A stretch of 64,000 bases of DNA, from contig NC_059076.1 of assembly GCF_020497125.1 (NCBI RefSeq), positions 14,375,951 to 14,439,950 on the forward strand. The letters are read 5' to 3'. Made by a program: the position numbers and the translations under genes. Of this stretch, positions 47,394 through 59,181 are shown piece by piece. How positions within the stretch are numbered: position 1 is the stretch's first letter; each line of letters opens with the position of its first letter. The stretch comes from Mauremys mutica (lineage: Eukaryota > Chordata > Testudines > Geoemydidae). The notes beneath the pieces were generated by a model. That model was not told the origin of the DNA, ran no database searches, and saw only the letters and a list, made by a program, of their open reading frames with translations.

Positions 47394-47754
47394 AGGATAA
47401 ATTCCAGGTTTCTTGAACCCTTTCATACTTTAAATACCTGCCATTTGATGTCCCTTCTGTGACTTTGTTTATCAACTTACTTGCAGTCCCAAGAAGGCAG
47501 CAACTATCAGAAGAATGCTGAGAATTTTGGTTTTGCCTCTTTTAAGAAAATGCCCTCACTGGACACTGCAAATTCCTGTTTGTCCTGCCAAGACCTCCAC
47601 AATGCTCCTGGGGATGAGCTGCAACATTGGTGACCAGAGGGTGTGGTACCAGATTGATTTCGCCTTTCTTTTCAGGCCCTTACACTACCCTGATCTCTCC
47701 TGCAGTGGCTAATAAAAGAGCAGAGCCTTAACGCTGCTGTATGCCCTGGACTGG

Positions 47755-47990
47755 GCGGCAGGAGGCCTGGATTCTGTTCCTAACTCTGCCATTGTGCAAC
47801 CCTGGTCATGTTACTTCCCCTCTCTGTGCGTCTGTGTCCCCCTCCACTCCATCCTTTGTCCATCTTGTCTACTGAGGCTGTAAGCGCTTTGGGGCAGGAC
47901 TGGCCTCTCTTTATGTGGGTGTACAGCACCTAGTACGAGGGGACCTTGGTCATGATTGGGGCGTCTAGAGGCTGCCGTAATCGTCATTGT
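47755..47990 (+). repeat. MIR-like SINE with long tail
   Basis: It contains GGAGGCCTGGATTCTGTTCC, TAACTCTGCCATTGTGCAAC, TTACTTCCCCTCTCTGTGCG and a tail with AAGCGCTTTGGGGCAGGACT and TGTACAGCACCTAGTACGAG. It is a tRNA-derived old SINE. Confidence 0.72.
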
Positions 47991-48496
47991 GCTGTGTGTG
48001 TCTCTCCTGCAGAATGCACTCAGCGTTCAACCACGCTGACAACCTGGAGATGGCAGCCTCCTCCCTGTGACTCAGGGAGTATTCCAGCTCCTCCAGGCTC
48101 ATTCTAATAGGCCTTGCTCACATTGAATTCAGAGAGAGTAGAATCAGGTCCAGAATGCAGTCATAGGACAAGATTTTATTGCTGCCATGACTTTTTACAC
48201 TGAACTCTTAGTGAGCAATCCCTTTTTAAACCTAGGTTGTGAAGGAGTCCCAAATGATTTACCTAGTACAATAGGGACCTCTACAGGTGTCTTCCTCTTG
48301 ATATCAACAAGGACAATAACATGCTGGGAGTGGGATGTGACCAAACAGAGAAATGCAACCGCCAAAAAGAGACGCTGTGAACACAGGGGACAGATGAAGT
48401 TCAGAGCTCTCAGATCCATACCAGCCTTGCAGAGCATAGGACTGTATCTGTACTGCATACTGGTAATGTTACTAACCTGTGCATAAACAATGAGGA

Positions 48497-49386
48497 GTAG
48501 GGTGGAACCTTAAAGACTATCAGATTTATTTGGGCATAAGCTTTTGTGAGTAAAAAAACCACTTCTTCAGATGCATGGAGTGAAAATCACAGATACAGGC
48601 ATGGATATACTGGCACATGAAGAGAAGGGAGTTACCTCACACGTGGAGAACCAGTGATGACAAGGCCAATTCAGTCAGGGTGGATGTGGTCCACTCCCAA
48701 TAATTGATGAGTAGGTGTCAATACCAAGAGAGGGAAAATTGCTTTTGTAGTGAGCCAGCCACTCCCAGTCCCTGTTCCAGCCCAAATTAATGGTGTTAAG
48801 TTTGCAAATGAATTGTAGCTCTGCGGTTTCTCTTTGAAGTTTGTGTTTGAAGTTTTTTTGTTGAAGGATGGCTATTTTTAAATCTGTTATTGAATGTCCA
48901 GGGAGATTGAAGAATTCTCCTAGTGGCTTTTGTATGTTATCATTCCCGATGTCTGATTTGTGTCCATTTATTCTTTTGCTTAGAGACTGTCCGGTTTGGC
49001 CAATGTTCATGGCAGAGGGGCATTGCTGGCACAGGATGGTATATGTCACATTAGTAGATGTGCAGGTGAATGAGCCCCTGATGGTGTGGCTGGTGTGGTT
49101 GGGTCCGATGATGGTGTCGCTAGAGTAGATATGGGGACAGAGAAGGCAACGGGGTTTGTTATAGGGACTGGTTCCTGGGTTAGTGTTTCTGTGGTGTGGT
49201 GTGTAGTTGCTGGTGAGTATTTGCTTCAGATTGGGGGCTGTCTGTAAGTGAGGATTGGCCAAGGTCTGTGAGAGTAGGGGATCATTTTCCAGGATGGGTT
49301 GTAGATCGTTGATGAGGCACTGGAGAGGTTTTAGCTGGGGGCTATATGTGATGGCCAGTGGTGTTCTGTTATTTTCCTTGTTGGGC
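48497..49386 (-). repeat. Penelope-like retroelement, minus copy
   Basis: The minus strand carries an uninterrupted 195-codon frame (49262-48675). It has a cysteine pair region (RCLLCPHIY), then TYTILCQQCPSAMNIGQTGQ, SLSKRINGHKSDIG, LGEFFNLPGHSITDLKIAI and NRDWEWLAHY. This is the GIY-YIG endonuclease region of a Penelope-like element, probably the Neptune type. The Y of the second motif is changed (MNIGQTGQS, usually YIG-x-TGQS), so activity is doubtful. The 3' UTR lies at 48674-48497, with GATAGTCTTTAAGG on the opposite strand. No reverse transcriptase is present. Confidence 0.85.
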
Positions 49387-49389
49387 CTG

Positions 49390-49795
49390 TCCTGACTTCA
49401 AAGAGAAACTGCAGAGCTACAGTTCATTTGCAAACTTAACACCATTAATTTGGGCTTGAACAGGGACTGGGAGTGGCTGGCTCACTACAAAAGCAATTTT
49501 CCCTCTCTTGGTATTGACACCTCCTCCTCAATTATTGGGAGTGGACCACATCCACTCTGACTGAATTGGCCTTCAACATTGATTCTCCACTTGTAAGGTA
49601 ACTTCCTTCTCTTCATGTGCCAATATATATTTATTCCTGTATCTCTAATTTTCACTCCATGCATCGGAAGAAATGGATTTTTTACCCACGAAAGCTTATG
49701 CCCAAATAAATCTGTTACTCTTTAAGGTGCCACCAGACTCCTTATTTTTTGTGTGGTTACAGACTAACACGGCTACTACCCCTCTGATACTTCTA
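49390..49795 (+). repeat. Penelope-like retroelement, plus copy back-to-back
   Basis: It starts within the endonuclease-distal coding part (QRETAELQFICKLN equivalent), continues through RDWEWLAHYKSNFPSL, and has the 3' UTR to CAGACTAACACGGCTACTAC. It lies immediately beside the minus copy with 5' ends together. Confidence 0.85.
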
Positions 49796-50324
49796 ACCTG
49801 TGCATGCTACTTGGCCAAGACCAGGATTAGTGAAACATAACAAATTACTGCTCGTTTTTTTTTCCCCGTCACTACTTTTTCATGCTTACTTATTAGGGGC
49901 TAACCCAGCCACCCTAACTCACTTCATGTAGCTCCTTTCTGTGGGAGTGGCCCTTGAAATCAATGGAACTGCTTGAGGAGCAGGGTTCTATTCAAGGGAG
50001 TAAGGGTGGAATAATCCAGCCAGCAGGTTATTTAGCTAGACCACTCAAATGATAATTTTGGCATATCCTTCCAATTCGTCATGAAATTTCCCTGGGAACG
50101 GTTACACAGACAAATACCAAGTTTGAACGTGATGATGCAGACTTCGTATGTATATTAAAAAAGGGTATTTGCTCGTGGTCTTCCAACACAGCTTGCCCTT
50201 GAGAGCAATAGTCTGTTTCCTTCTTACCCCTTCTCTTCTGCCTTTTGTGAACTACTGTGCGTGCGTAATACAACTATTTCACCGTAATTACACTAAGAAA
50301 CTCACTATCAGTGGAAAAGAAGGA

Positions 50325-50415
50325 TGATCCAATAGGTAGGGCACCAGCCACGGACTCAGGAGATCTGAGTTCAATTCTTGGCTCTGCTAGAGACTCCCTA
50401 TGGGACCTTGGCACC
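50325..50415 (+). repeat. MIR-like SINE 5' fragment
   Basis: CACGGACTCAGGAGATCTGA, GTTCAATTCTTGGCTCTGCT and AGAGACTCCCTATGGGACCT align with the MIR head and core. It is cut off by the adjoining CR1 fragment. Confidence 0.6.
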
Positions 50416-50427
50416 TCTGGAGCCCTT

Positions 50428-50694
50428 TTAAAAAATTGGCATCACATTAGCTCTCCTCCAGTCATCTGATACAGAAGCTGATTTAAATGATAGGTTACAA
50501 AGCACAGTTAGTAGTTCTGCAATTTCACATTTGAGTTCTTTCAGAACTCTTGGGTGAACACCATCTGGTCCTGGTGAATTATTACTGTTTAGTTTATCAA
50601 TTTGTTCAAAAGCTTCCTCTAATGACACCTCAATCTGCGACTTTCCAAGGAAACAAAGGAACGTGGCGTGACCATCGCTACCAGTGATGGCCAA
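50428..50694 (-). repeat. CR1 reverse transcriptase N-terminal fragment
   Basis: An open 88-codon frame codes SLEEAFEQIDKLNSNNSPGP, DGVHPRVLKELKCEIAELLT and WRRANVMPIF. This is the well-known SPGPDGVHPRVLKEL block at the start of the CR1 reverse transcriptase. It has no flanking coding sequence and is a stray piece. Confidence 0.9.
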
Positions 50695-52499
50695 CTGGCA
50701 AGGGACGTGTTAGAACTCCAGTGCGCTGGGCATGCCTTTCCGAGAAAGGCAAGCTTCCCCAGAGGGAGGCTAGAGGAACAAAGCTAATCCTCTTGACTCC
50801 TAAACTAAGCTAATTTAACTAACAAGCAAACTATCTAAAACTAAACATGCAATGAGGCAAAAAAACTTTTAGCCAAGGCACGCTCAAGGTATGACGCTCT
50901 TAAGCACCATCTCAAGCCAACGTGGTCAAAAAGGAGCTGAGGGTGTTTCACCTGAGCAGCCCTACGTAATCTCGGTGCTTGGCACAAAGCTGCGTAGGGA
51001 GCATGAGAGGGCTGAATGGACAATGCTAATGGAAATCTGCGATCGAAGGCGTGTGGGGCACACGTGCACGTAAAGTGGGGCATCCAGAGGGGGACACATC
51101 TCGGAAAAGAACCTGTGGAGGATCTTCAGGAAGTTAGGCAAATTAGGCAGCAACATAGAGCATGAGCCCAAAAGCAGCTGGCACTCCCCAAAGAACTGGT
51201 AGCAAAGGCCCAGCATGGCTGACTCCATGAAGGAATCTCTTGCAGCATGGACTTCCTTAGTGGGGTCATGGAGTCAGCTGCTCACTCAGTACCTAGTGTG
51301 ACACATTTGTCTCCAGTGCCGCAGAGGCACAGGGGGCCTGGTGCGATACATACCTTGGGTTAGCAGTGACAACCGCCTTTCTCCCCCATTGGCTGCGTCT
51401 CGGGAGCAATCTGTACATCGTCCCCTCCACCAATCACCTTTACCTGTGTCACCGACACCAGATGTGGGCCAGGTCAGCGTCCCTGCCCAGTTGCCCAAGT
51501 TACAGCACTTGATTGGCGAGGGTGCGATCTCTGGAGGCCTCAAAGTCACCCACTGAAAGGGCAGTGGAGAAATAAAGGAGGGGCACCGCCTCTCTCCTTC
51601 TCTGCTCTTTCCCATTTCATTTCCCTTTTCTTTCTGTCTCAGATTCGCTTATACGATCCATGTCTAACCTGCAACATTTGTCTGGTGTTTCTTTTATTGA
51701 TCTTTTCCTCCACCAGCAGAAGCGTCAGAGGTTCTCCCTAGGCAGCCTCTGCCCTGGCACCGGAGAGGAACCTGGAAGAGAGCCTAACAATTTGGGTGTG
51801 CCCTGATCGTGCCTCCATTTCAGGCCACACAATCTGCGTAGCCATCTCCCTGCCCAGTTTGCTCATATGCTACTCGATCCTCACAAAACACAAGAATCAG
51901 GTGTGCACATCTTTAGGCACCCTATGTGCCTTGACACCCCTTTGAAAATCAATTATGCACCCTGTTAAGTATTACTTGGCCACTTAGCCAAGTCAGCTGC
52001 TCACCCCAATGGGCTTCAGAAATTGCAGCCAGGATGTTAAAACAAACAAAACCACGTCTCTCTGTGTAAACCTTTTAAGGTTATAAGTTGCCGATGTTCA
52101 TACCCACAAAATATGTGCCCTTCAAACAACTCATTAATCTATATTCTGGCACACAGCAATTCTGTGCAAAGACGGAATCACGTGCAACCTGCATAATGTG
52201 TGTGCACATAAAGATCATTGCTGGGTAAAGAGAGACACAAAAAACCTGAAGTCTTCCACCTTTGACTCATTAGACTACTGCCAGTTTCACATGAGAAAAT
52301 GTCGAACCCTCTGTCTCCAGGCTGAGCATAAGTTTCTACGTGAAGCACCTGCCCCAATGATTTAATCATTCCGGGCCAGATTTTGCTCTCATTACAAAAG
52401 CATTAAGTCAAAGAAAGTTGCTTCAAGCTGATGAATTTACTCTGAGCGGAACAACTGAGAGAGGAGAAATTGTAAAAGTGTAGAAAAAAGAAGTCAAGA
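50695..52499. other. Intergenic DNA, possible unclassified repeat
   Basis: Around 51300-51800 the sequence has an LTR-like feel (TGGAGAAATAAAGGAGGGGC polyadenylation signal followed by a CT-rich tract), but no clear ends or duplications were found. No coding sequence was recognised. Confidence 0.3.
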
Positions 52500-52880
52500 T
52501 AATGTAAGGGAACTGCGCTTATTTAGTCTGCAGAAGAGAAGAGTGAGGGGGGATTTGATAGCAGCCTTCAGGGGTTCCAAAGAGGATGGAGCTCGGCTGT
52601 TCTCAGTGGTGGCAGATGACAGAACAAGGAGCAATGGTCTCAAGTTGCAGGGAGGGAGGTCTAGGTCGGATATTAGGAAAAACTATTTCACTAGGAGGGT
52701 GGTGAAGCACTGCAATGGGTTACCTAGGGAGGTGGTGGAATCTCCTTCCTTAAAGGTTTTTAAGGCCCGGCTTGACAAAGCCCTGGCTGGGATGATTTAG
52801 TTGGTGTTGGTCCTGCTTTGAGCAGGGGGCTGGATTAGAACCTCCTGAGGTCTCTTCCAACCCTAATCTTTTATGATTAA
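52500..52880 (+). repeat. CR1 retroelement, 3' part
   Basis: The plus strand codes LRLFSLQKRRVRGDLIAAFR, ARLFSVVADDRTRSNGLKLQ, RSDIRKNYFTRRVVKHCNGL and PREVVESPSLKVFKARLDKA, the CR1 ORF2 end. The 3' end is TCTCTTCCAACCCTAATCTT with TTATGATT. It is 5' truncated. Confidence 0.92.
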
Positions 52881-54134
52881 CTAGACAGCTAGAGAGTTTA
52901 ATGAGGTTGACCTTGAGAAAAAGGAAAACCAAACCAACGTACCTTAAGGAATGCTCACTTCAAAACCTAGAGGAAATGGATGGTAATGCACCTAAGGTCA
53001 GCTCCTTGCCCATACATCCTTGCTCTTGTATTCATTGTACATTGGCACTTCTAATCAAGCAGGGCATGTCATGCTAGAGGACTTAGGGTCCAGTTTAAAA
53101 GGGGAAATGTGCATGTTGACCTAATTTACATATTTTGTTGTGAGCATTTCACTTCTTACTAATGACATTATATAAAAAAAACACGACACGCATCACTTGG
53201 AAAAAGTGAATACACATAACAAGGGAGCCCGATTTTCAAAAGACAAATGAGGTCCCCAAATTAGCCCTTACACAGTTAGGCACTGTTTCCCCATGGGTGT
53301 CTAAATGCAGCTGAAATCTGGATCCACAATGTGCAGCACCTGAAACAAAAACAAAACAACAAAAACCCTTCTGAGCAATGTTGAAAATGATCAGCACCAG
53401 TATTCCAAAACTCACAGTTAGAAGCTGCAAAGTCTTTCAGGAGCCACTGTCCTCTGAATCTATTTTATTTCCCTATCTCAAGAACAAATCTCCCCATCTG
53501 AAGACATCTTGTGGGTGAGAAGATGAAAAAGAAAGCACATAATATTAATCTGGCAGGTTGGAGCTGGGCATATTTCCTTTACCCATTTCATTCTTGTTTA
53601 AATGGTGATATACTACAAGTTCCATGAGCGTGAAGCCAGCTGGGTAGAACTGTATTAACGAGTCCTTATAACAAAATAGCAAGTAGAGTCTTGTTCCTCT
53701 TGTCCAGCAGTGCACATCACTGGGCAAGAAGATGCCTGACTGACAAGTCTGGGAGTGTGGGGAGCTGCTATTTGATGTACTGGAAGATCAAGGTTGTCCA
53801 GATGAACACTTTCATAGTCTTCTCAAAACATCATTAGCCCTTTGTCCTCTAAGATCTCAAGGGCTGCTCTCATTCTCAATATTATTTTTCCAAAATCATC
53901 TGATCTTTATTCTTCTTCGTTTTAACGATATCTTTTTTCAGTCATCCATTTCCCAGTGCAAAGCCTTGGCCGCCTTTGTCCACTGTGGCAATAGAAGCAT
54001 AAATTGCATTTAACCCACTTGAGAGATCCGCCGTATTCATGTCAGCCCAGGCCCACACTATAGGCCATTGGGAAACCAGAAGTGGGCTAGACGGACTACT
54101 TGCCTTTGGCAGCGCGTGAACTCCATTCTTTGCC
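52881..54134. other. 3' flank or intron of epigen
   Basis: No exon is recognised with confidence. If the candidate tail exon at 54186-54135 is wrong, the true one may lie here. Confidence 0.35.
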
Positions 54135-54186
54135 TCAGAGTGTTGAGACACACATCGTTGTCTTCCTCCATACAGAATGCCTTTCC
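54135..54186 (-). CDS. EPGN: Candidate last coding exon of epigen (weak)
   Basis: On the minus strand an acceptor-like TTGATTGTTCAACAG precedes a 52-base frame that continues the split arginine codon. It gives ERHSVWRKTTMCVSTL and a TGA, a tail of 16 residues. The length is close to that of the mammalian epigen tail, but the sequence is not convincingly similar. The true last exon could lie elsewhere between 48 and 54.9 kb. Confidence 0.22.
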
Positions 54187-54724
54187 CTGTTGAACAATCA
54201 AGGCTTGAAGTTACCAAAAGCAGCTAAAAGAAGTCAGATCTCCACCCAAAACCAAATGAGCCGTAGTCGGACAACGGGGAAGGATCCTCAGCCATGTCAG
54301 TCTGCTCAGATAAGTCCCCCAACAACCTTTATTAAAGCAACGAAGGCTTTTATCAAAATGAGTGAAGCCAGACAGTTCTACAGGCGTGCTAGCTGTGCAC
54401 CGGTTTTTTGATTTCCACTGTCTCCGGTTATCAGTGGCGCCTGCTAGTATTTTGTTGGCACTGGTAGTTCTTTCAACTAGGAACCTCCTGTAATTTACAG
54501 GAAAATCAGTAAGCATCCGATGTCAGATCTTCACAATGCTGTCTCCCCGGTTCAGACTTTATACGGTGATTTCAACTTCCCGCACCTAAAATGGATAGCC
54601 AATTTGTGAATTTAATCACGTGGCAGAACTGTAATGATGTAAACCGAGCCAAATCCTACTTGCCTAAGTCACGTGAGCAGTCCCCATGAACTCAGTGCTC
54701 GTGGGCAGCTTCAGAATAATTTGA

Positions 54725-54850
54725 AATAGAGGCACAGAGGAGTTCAATGACTTGTCTAAGATCCCGCAATAAGTGAGTGACAGACCCAGGAACAGATTCC
54801 TTAGCCCTCTGCTCTATCCACTCAGACTAATATAATGCTCTTGCTTCCAG
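54725..54850 (-). repeat. MIR-like SINE, minus orientation
   Basis: GAGGCACAGAGGAGTTCAAT, GACTTGTCTAAGATCCCGCA and CTCTGCTCTATCCACTCAGA are the reverse complement of MIR. It lies in the intron just downstream of the epigen membrane-span exon. Confidence 0.7.
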
Positions 54851-54913
54851 GTATTCTGAACAGTCTAGAAATTCACATAATTTTCATGCCCCGGAAAACA
54901 CCATTTTCCATAC

Positions 54914-55066
54914 CTCTTTCTTACATAGCAATAGATTAGAGCGATGATCCCACTCAGTAACATTCCAGCGCCAATTCCCACTGCAATATAGTGCTCATAA
55001 GAATTAAGCGCATACGAATTCAACGTCAAGTGTTCACATCTTTCGCCGTTGTAACCTGTCAGGCAC
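54914..55066 (-). CDS. EPGN: Epigen, exon with C-terminal EGF half and membrane span
   Basis: The exon is 153 bases, with acceptor TTTCTTTTTAG and donor GTATGG. It codes [15 protein letters not shown], completing the EGF domain (C-x-C-x8-C), then a stalk, a membrane span ([20 protein letters not shown]) and CYVRK, with a split arginine. This matches the epigen membrane segment and its basic RKR stop-transfer. The intron to the previous exon is 771 bases. If the donor is not used, the frame reads 15 more residues to a stop near 54865, an alternative short tail. Like other family members, the product should be shed as a soluble EGFR ligand. Confidence 0.94.
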
Positions 55067-55837
55067 CTAAAAAGAAAAAAAAAATCCACAAGAGTATTCA
55101 GAAAATCTTAACTTGAAACTGGAAGATACCTGTTACCTTTGATTCATTTTAAACACTTTGCAATTAAAACGTGGAAGGGAACTAAACTGGGGTGGGCAGA
55201 TTCTATTTTGCAGTCGGAACCCCGTATGTCAGAAAGCTGCTGGATCCCCTGCACTGCGAATCCCCCCAAGAGAGGGTGTAGTGAGAGAACACTGTGCTCT
55301 GGTGATACCGAGCTGCTGTAATGACCATCGGGCCCACAGGCAGCCAAGAATAGCTCTAGAAAGCCCTGAGGTCCGTCAGGGCCGGATTTGGCGCACAACC
55401 ACTCCCAGAAGCAGGGAGTCCCTGCTAGCTCCTTTGCGGTCCCTGCCCAGCAGTCAAGGGGCACAGCTGTAAATTTAACCCTTTGGCTTCAGATTGCAGC
55501 TCGATGCTACAGTTCTGATAGCAGAATGTGTCAAAGCAGCTTCCAAGCACTTCATCTTCTGCTTTAGCTTCTCCAGTAAGCTTTAATTACCAAGAGTATG
55601 ATGTTGTCACAGCTCCATTGTGTTGTTAATAAAGAACCTGAACTTGCATGGAGCCTAATTTGAAGCATGTGCATAGGTCGCACTGGCTTCCGTGGAACTA
55701 CTCAGATGATAAACGTATGCCCGCATACAGATCAAATTGCAGGTCAGGATAAATGTTAAGTGTAACATACACAGGAAAACAAATATAAACTCGTCTACTT
55801 CTCCAAGAGTGTCTATTTAAACATTCAATGTATTTAC

Positions 55838-55955
55838 CTGCATATGGGTTTCTTGAGTTCACTATGAAACGCACAGAGGCCATTAATACAATAACTGTTG
55901 TAGTCTTCAAGACAGGATTGCATAAACTTCAGAGCAATAGGTTCCTCTGTGTGGT
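55838..55955 (-). CDS. EPGN: Epigen, exon with N-terminal EGF half (partial gene)
   Basis: The exon is 118 bases. A strong pyrimidine tract ending CCCAATAG precedes it and the donor GTAAATAC follows. It codes [20 protein letters not shown] and then [20 protein letters not shown], with the first four EGF cysteines spaced C-x7-C-x4-C-x10-C. The EEPIALKF lead-in and the [17 protein letters not shown] block are diagnostic of epigen, an EGFR ligand. The phase-2 exit matches EREG exon 3. The frame is open upstream of the acceptor with an N-F-S sequon, so a longer exon is possible but less likely. No upstream coding exon was identified. Confidence 0.94.
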
Positions 55956-57502
55956 CTATTGGGAAAGACGTAGGGGAGGAGGAAAAGTTACATTTGAAGA
56001 AATAAAATGGTCTGAAAACAGTAATCACGTCATTTTTAAAAGTACAATCGTTTACAAGAGAAAACCCCATTGCACACACGTTGAAGGTGATGTAAAATTT
56101 GCTGACCAATAGCGACACTGCCAACTAGAACAGAATGGAGACGCTGGACACCTTAGCCTGGAGTTTTTCAAACACCAGTGTTAAATCAATGATTTCTTCT
56201 TAATAAATGTGCAGAAGTTTAATGAATATGCTGGATTCATTCCAAGTTAATGTCAGCATAACCCAGCCTGAAACCCAGCAGGATAGGAGCACAGAGGATT
56301 AGCAGGATTGTTGTTAGCCACTGCTTCTGAATCTGGCCTAATTTGATTAATTTTTAATCAAAAGGACAAAACACCATTGCTTTAAGGCAGCTTGCCCGTC
56401 GTTTGTTCCCAACACTGGCAGCTAATTGTTTTATGTAAATGGCACAAATCAGGACCATTCTTCAGGATTGTGGCTAGATCACTATTTGTAGATAGAACGA
56501 GCCAGAGGCCAACAGTAATGGGTCGCGGGATGGGGGAGTGTGGTGGGGCAAAGGAAGGGAAGATGTCAAAGGCTTGCCAGTTGGAGGAAGTATTTGTTTG
56601 AACAGGTCTCCTGGCTGCAGGAGTTATTGATTGGGTGGAGCGGCCAATCAATGCCTGTTATTTCGGGGAATTGTTTTAGACATAGCCGAGTGAGTTCTAA
56701 CCTGAATATTTCACAACACCGGCTTTCAGTCATGACCGCAAGAAAAGCAAAAACGCATGCAGGACAAGAACAACACCACTTCCAAGTCACTGCAGTCTGG
56801 TATTGGTCTTTTGTCAAGCGGAAAGCTTCCCTCTGAGTACACGCTGAAACAATGCTCCACCAGGGCACTCATGTACTCTACGTCGTTGGAGGTGCCATCA
56901 GAGATGTAAGCCCAACGTCCTGTCCTGACCACTTGTGGTCACTGACAATCCCATGACACATTTCTCAAGAGTGACATTATTAATCCCCCATTTCCTGACC
57001 AAATTCCAATCGGAGAGATTCCATTCTGCCTTGCTACATTCCCCCGTGCTCTCAGCTCTTCCTCTTCTCATCCTAGTCCAAACAGTTCCAGGTGGCTCTT
57101 GTGTGCCAACGTATTGTAAACCACTTTTGTCTGATGAGTCGAGTGATTCTGGCATATAGAGGGCCTGATTCTGTCACCGTTACTCAGGCTGAGCAGCAGC
57201 TCCCTAAGGGAGTAGTCCCACTGCCATCCAAGATACCGTTATGCTGAGTGAGAGGGACTGGAGATTGCGTCAATCATGTACCTCTTTGAGACTGGATGCG
57301 AACTCACCCTTCAGTTAATCAGAAGCCCCTCCACCATCACCCCTGCATCAAAGACAAAAGGGGGTTGTGAACCTGCCCAGGAGTTTGGAGTGAGAGGGCA
57401 GAGGAGAGCTTTGCTGAGACACAGAGAGTGGACCAGAAGGCACACACAGAGAGGCAGGCAGACGCAAAGAGCAAGCCAGCCAAACAGTAGCCAGAGAGTA
57501 CA

Positions 57503-57962
57503 GGAGGGTTGCCACCCGTCTGGGTTTTACCTGGACAACCCGGTTTTTGGCTTCGGAGTCCGGGTGCCATTTAGGATTGCCAGGTGCCTAGTTTTTGACC
57601 GGAAAGTCCGGTTGAAATGGTGACCTGGCAGCGCCCAGTCAGATGTACTGACTGGCCACCAAAAATCCAGTTACCGCAGGGAAGGAGGCGGAGCCAGGTC
57701 ATTAAGCCACACCAGCCCCTGCTCAGCTGGGGCTGCCTCCTACCTGCTGGCAGGCTCCTTGTCAGGCTGCAGCAGCTCCCATCCCAGCCCTGGAGCAAGG
57801 GGGCCCAGCTGGAGAGGGAGGAAGGTGGAGAGGATCCAGGGAGCTACAGGGGGAGGGAGGGAGAGGACAGAGGGATTGGGGCGGGGCCTTGGGGGGAAGA
57901 GGGAGAGAAGGAGGCAGGGCCTCAGGAGTCCTGTTACCAGCAATTAGAAAGGTGACAACCCT
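57503..57962. mobile_element. hAT-type MITE (AGGGTTGCCACC ends)
   Basis: The 460-base element begins GGAGGGTTGCCACCCGTCTG and ends GGTGACAACCCT. The flanks AGAGTACA (57495-57502) and AGAGTAGA (57963-57970) match at 7 of 8 bases. The interior has GTCTGGGTTTTACCTGGACA, a partly repeated block and a GC-rich right half. Confidence 0.75.
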
Positions 57963-58564
57963 AGAGTAGACTGTGACCCTGGAAAAAGCTACAGAGAGTA
58001 TTTTTGGGTCTGTTGGCTAAAGAGGCTTGGAGCTGTAAGCTCAGAAGTCGTTTCCTGCTATGTAATGTTTTCTGCGCTCACTCAGAGATACAGGACTTTG
58101 TACAGTCTTTGTAAACAAAATTGCATCAGATAAATACCTGATATCACCAATTTCATCTCTCAGCTGAACATCCTCAGAGCTCCAAACTGCAGCTCAGGTC
58201 AAAAAGAGGCAAAGAGTACAACGCAGCCTGTGTATTGGTAGCAGCACCAAGCCTCGGGGTTGTTAAGTGCTTTGGTATTTTAGGGGATGAAAGAGCCTAC
58301 AGACATTTATTCTTGAAATAAGTAGGTGGGTTATTCCTCCCTTTCAGGAAATGCTGCTGGAGTGGGAAGAACGACCTTAATTTAAAATGAACTTTTTTAG
58401 GCGGTGAAGCCAAATTCTCTGCTGCTGTAACCACAGAAGTCAATGACTCTTGCTAGCAGAGAATTTGACCCTGTATCTAATAATCAGACTAAAATGTCCC
58501 ACACTATAAACCATGCCCATGTTAACAGAGGCTGACCAAGCCTCAAGTGATGGTACTACAAAGC

Positions 58565-58867
58565 CAGGGCCGGCTCCAGACCCCAGCGCGCCAAGCGCGC
58601 GCTTGGGGCGGCATTTTGCCGGCAGGGCGGCAGGCAGCTCCGGCGGACCTTCCGCAGTCATGCCTGCAGGAGGTCCCATGGAGCCGTGGGACCAGCGGAC
58701 CTCCCGCAGGCATGACTGCGGAAGGTCCGCTGGAGCCGCCTGCCGCCCTCCCAGCGCACCCTCCGCAGGCACGTCTGCAAGAGGTCCCCCGGAGTGCGGG
58801 ACCGGCAGCGCGCCCCCTGCGGCATGCCGCCATGCTTGGGGCGGCCAAATTCCTAGAGCCGCCCCTG
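58565..58867. mobile_element. MITE family C, copy 3, with internal palindromes
   Basis: The 303-base element starts CAGGGCCGGCTCCAGAC and ends TAGAGCCGCCCCTG, with perfect 8-bp duplications TACAAAGC at 58557-58564 and 58868-58875. It carries three variants of the GCAGGCATGACTGCGG palindrome. Relative to copy 2 the interior is in the opposite orientation (the CCCCAGCGCGCCAAGC block lies at the left end). Confidence 0.92.
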
Positions 58868-58969
58868 TACAAAGCAGAGGCTTGGCAAGAGTCTTGCAGG
58901 TCAGCTGAGGATGGCCGGGCTGTGCAGACAATGCACTCAAACCCTGGATTGTGGGAGCACTTTGGGTAG

Positions 58970-59073
58970 GTCTACACTGCAGTTAGACACCCAGAACTGG
59001 CTCAGCCCACAAGCCCGAGTCAGCTGGCATGGGCCCGCTGCGGGTGTTTAATTGCAGTGTAGACATACCCTTT
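58970..59073. repeat. Short palindromic MITE (GTCTACACTGCA ends)
   Basis: It begins GGGTAGGTCTACACTGCAGT and ends TGCAGTGTAGACATACCC, giving inverted ends of about 17 bases. The interior (CCACAAGCCCGAGTCAGCTG) matches part of the repeat at 28185-28495. Confidence 0.65.
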
Positions 59074-59181
59074 CTGTCACTCCGTAGCAACTCTTGCGGC
59101 TGACTCAGAGGGAAGTGCATTTAAGACATGTGACTCCTTTGCGGAAAAAAAAGAGTATAAAAAGCAAGCAAATTAAATTAG

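Noticed and set aside
48675..49262. 195-codon frame as a host gene
   Set aside because: The protein is the Penelope-like GIY-YIG region, the same sequence recurs at 28.9, 49.4 and 63.8 kb, and the flanks are element UTRs.
53545..53727. Minus-strand frame as the epigen last exon
   Set aside because: No acceptor in the right phase and no similarity to a receptor-ligand tail.
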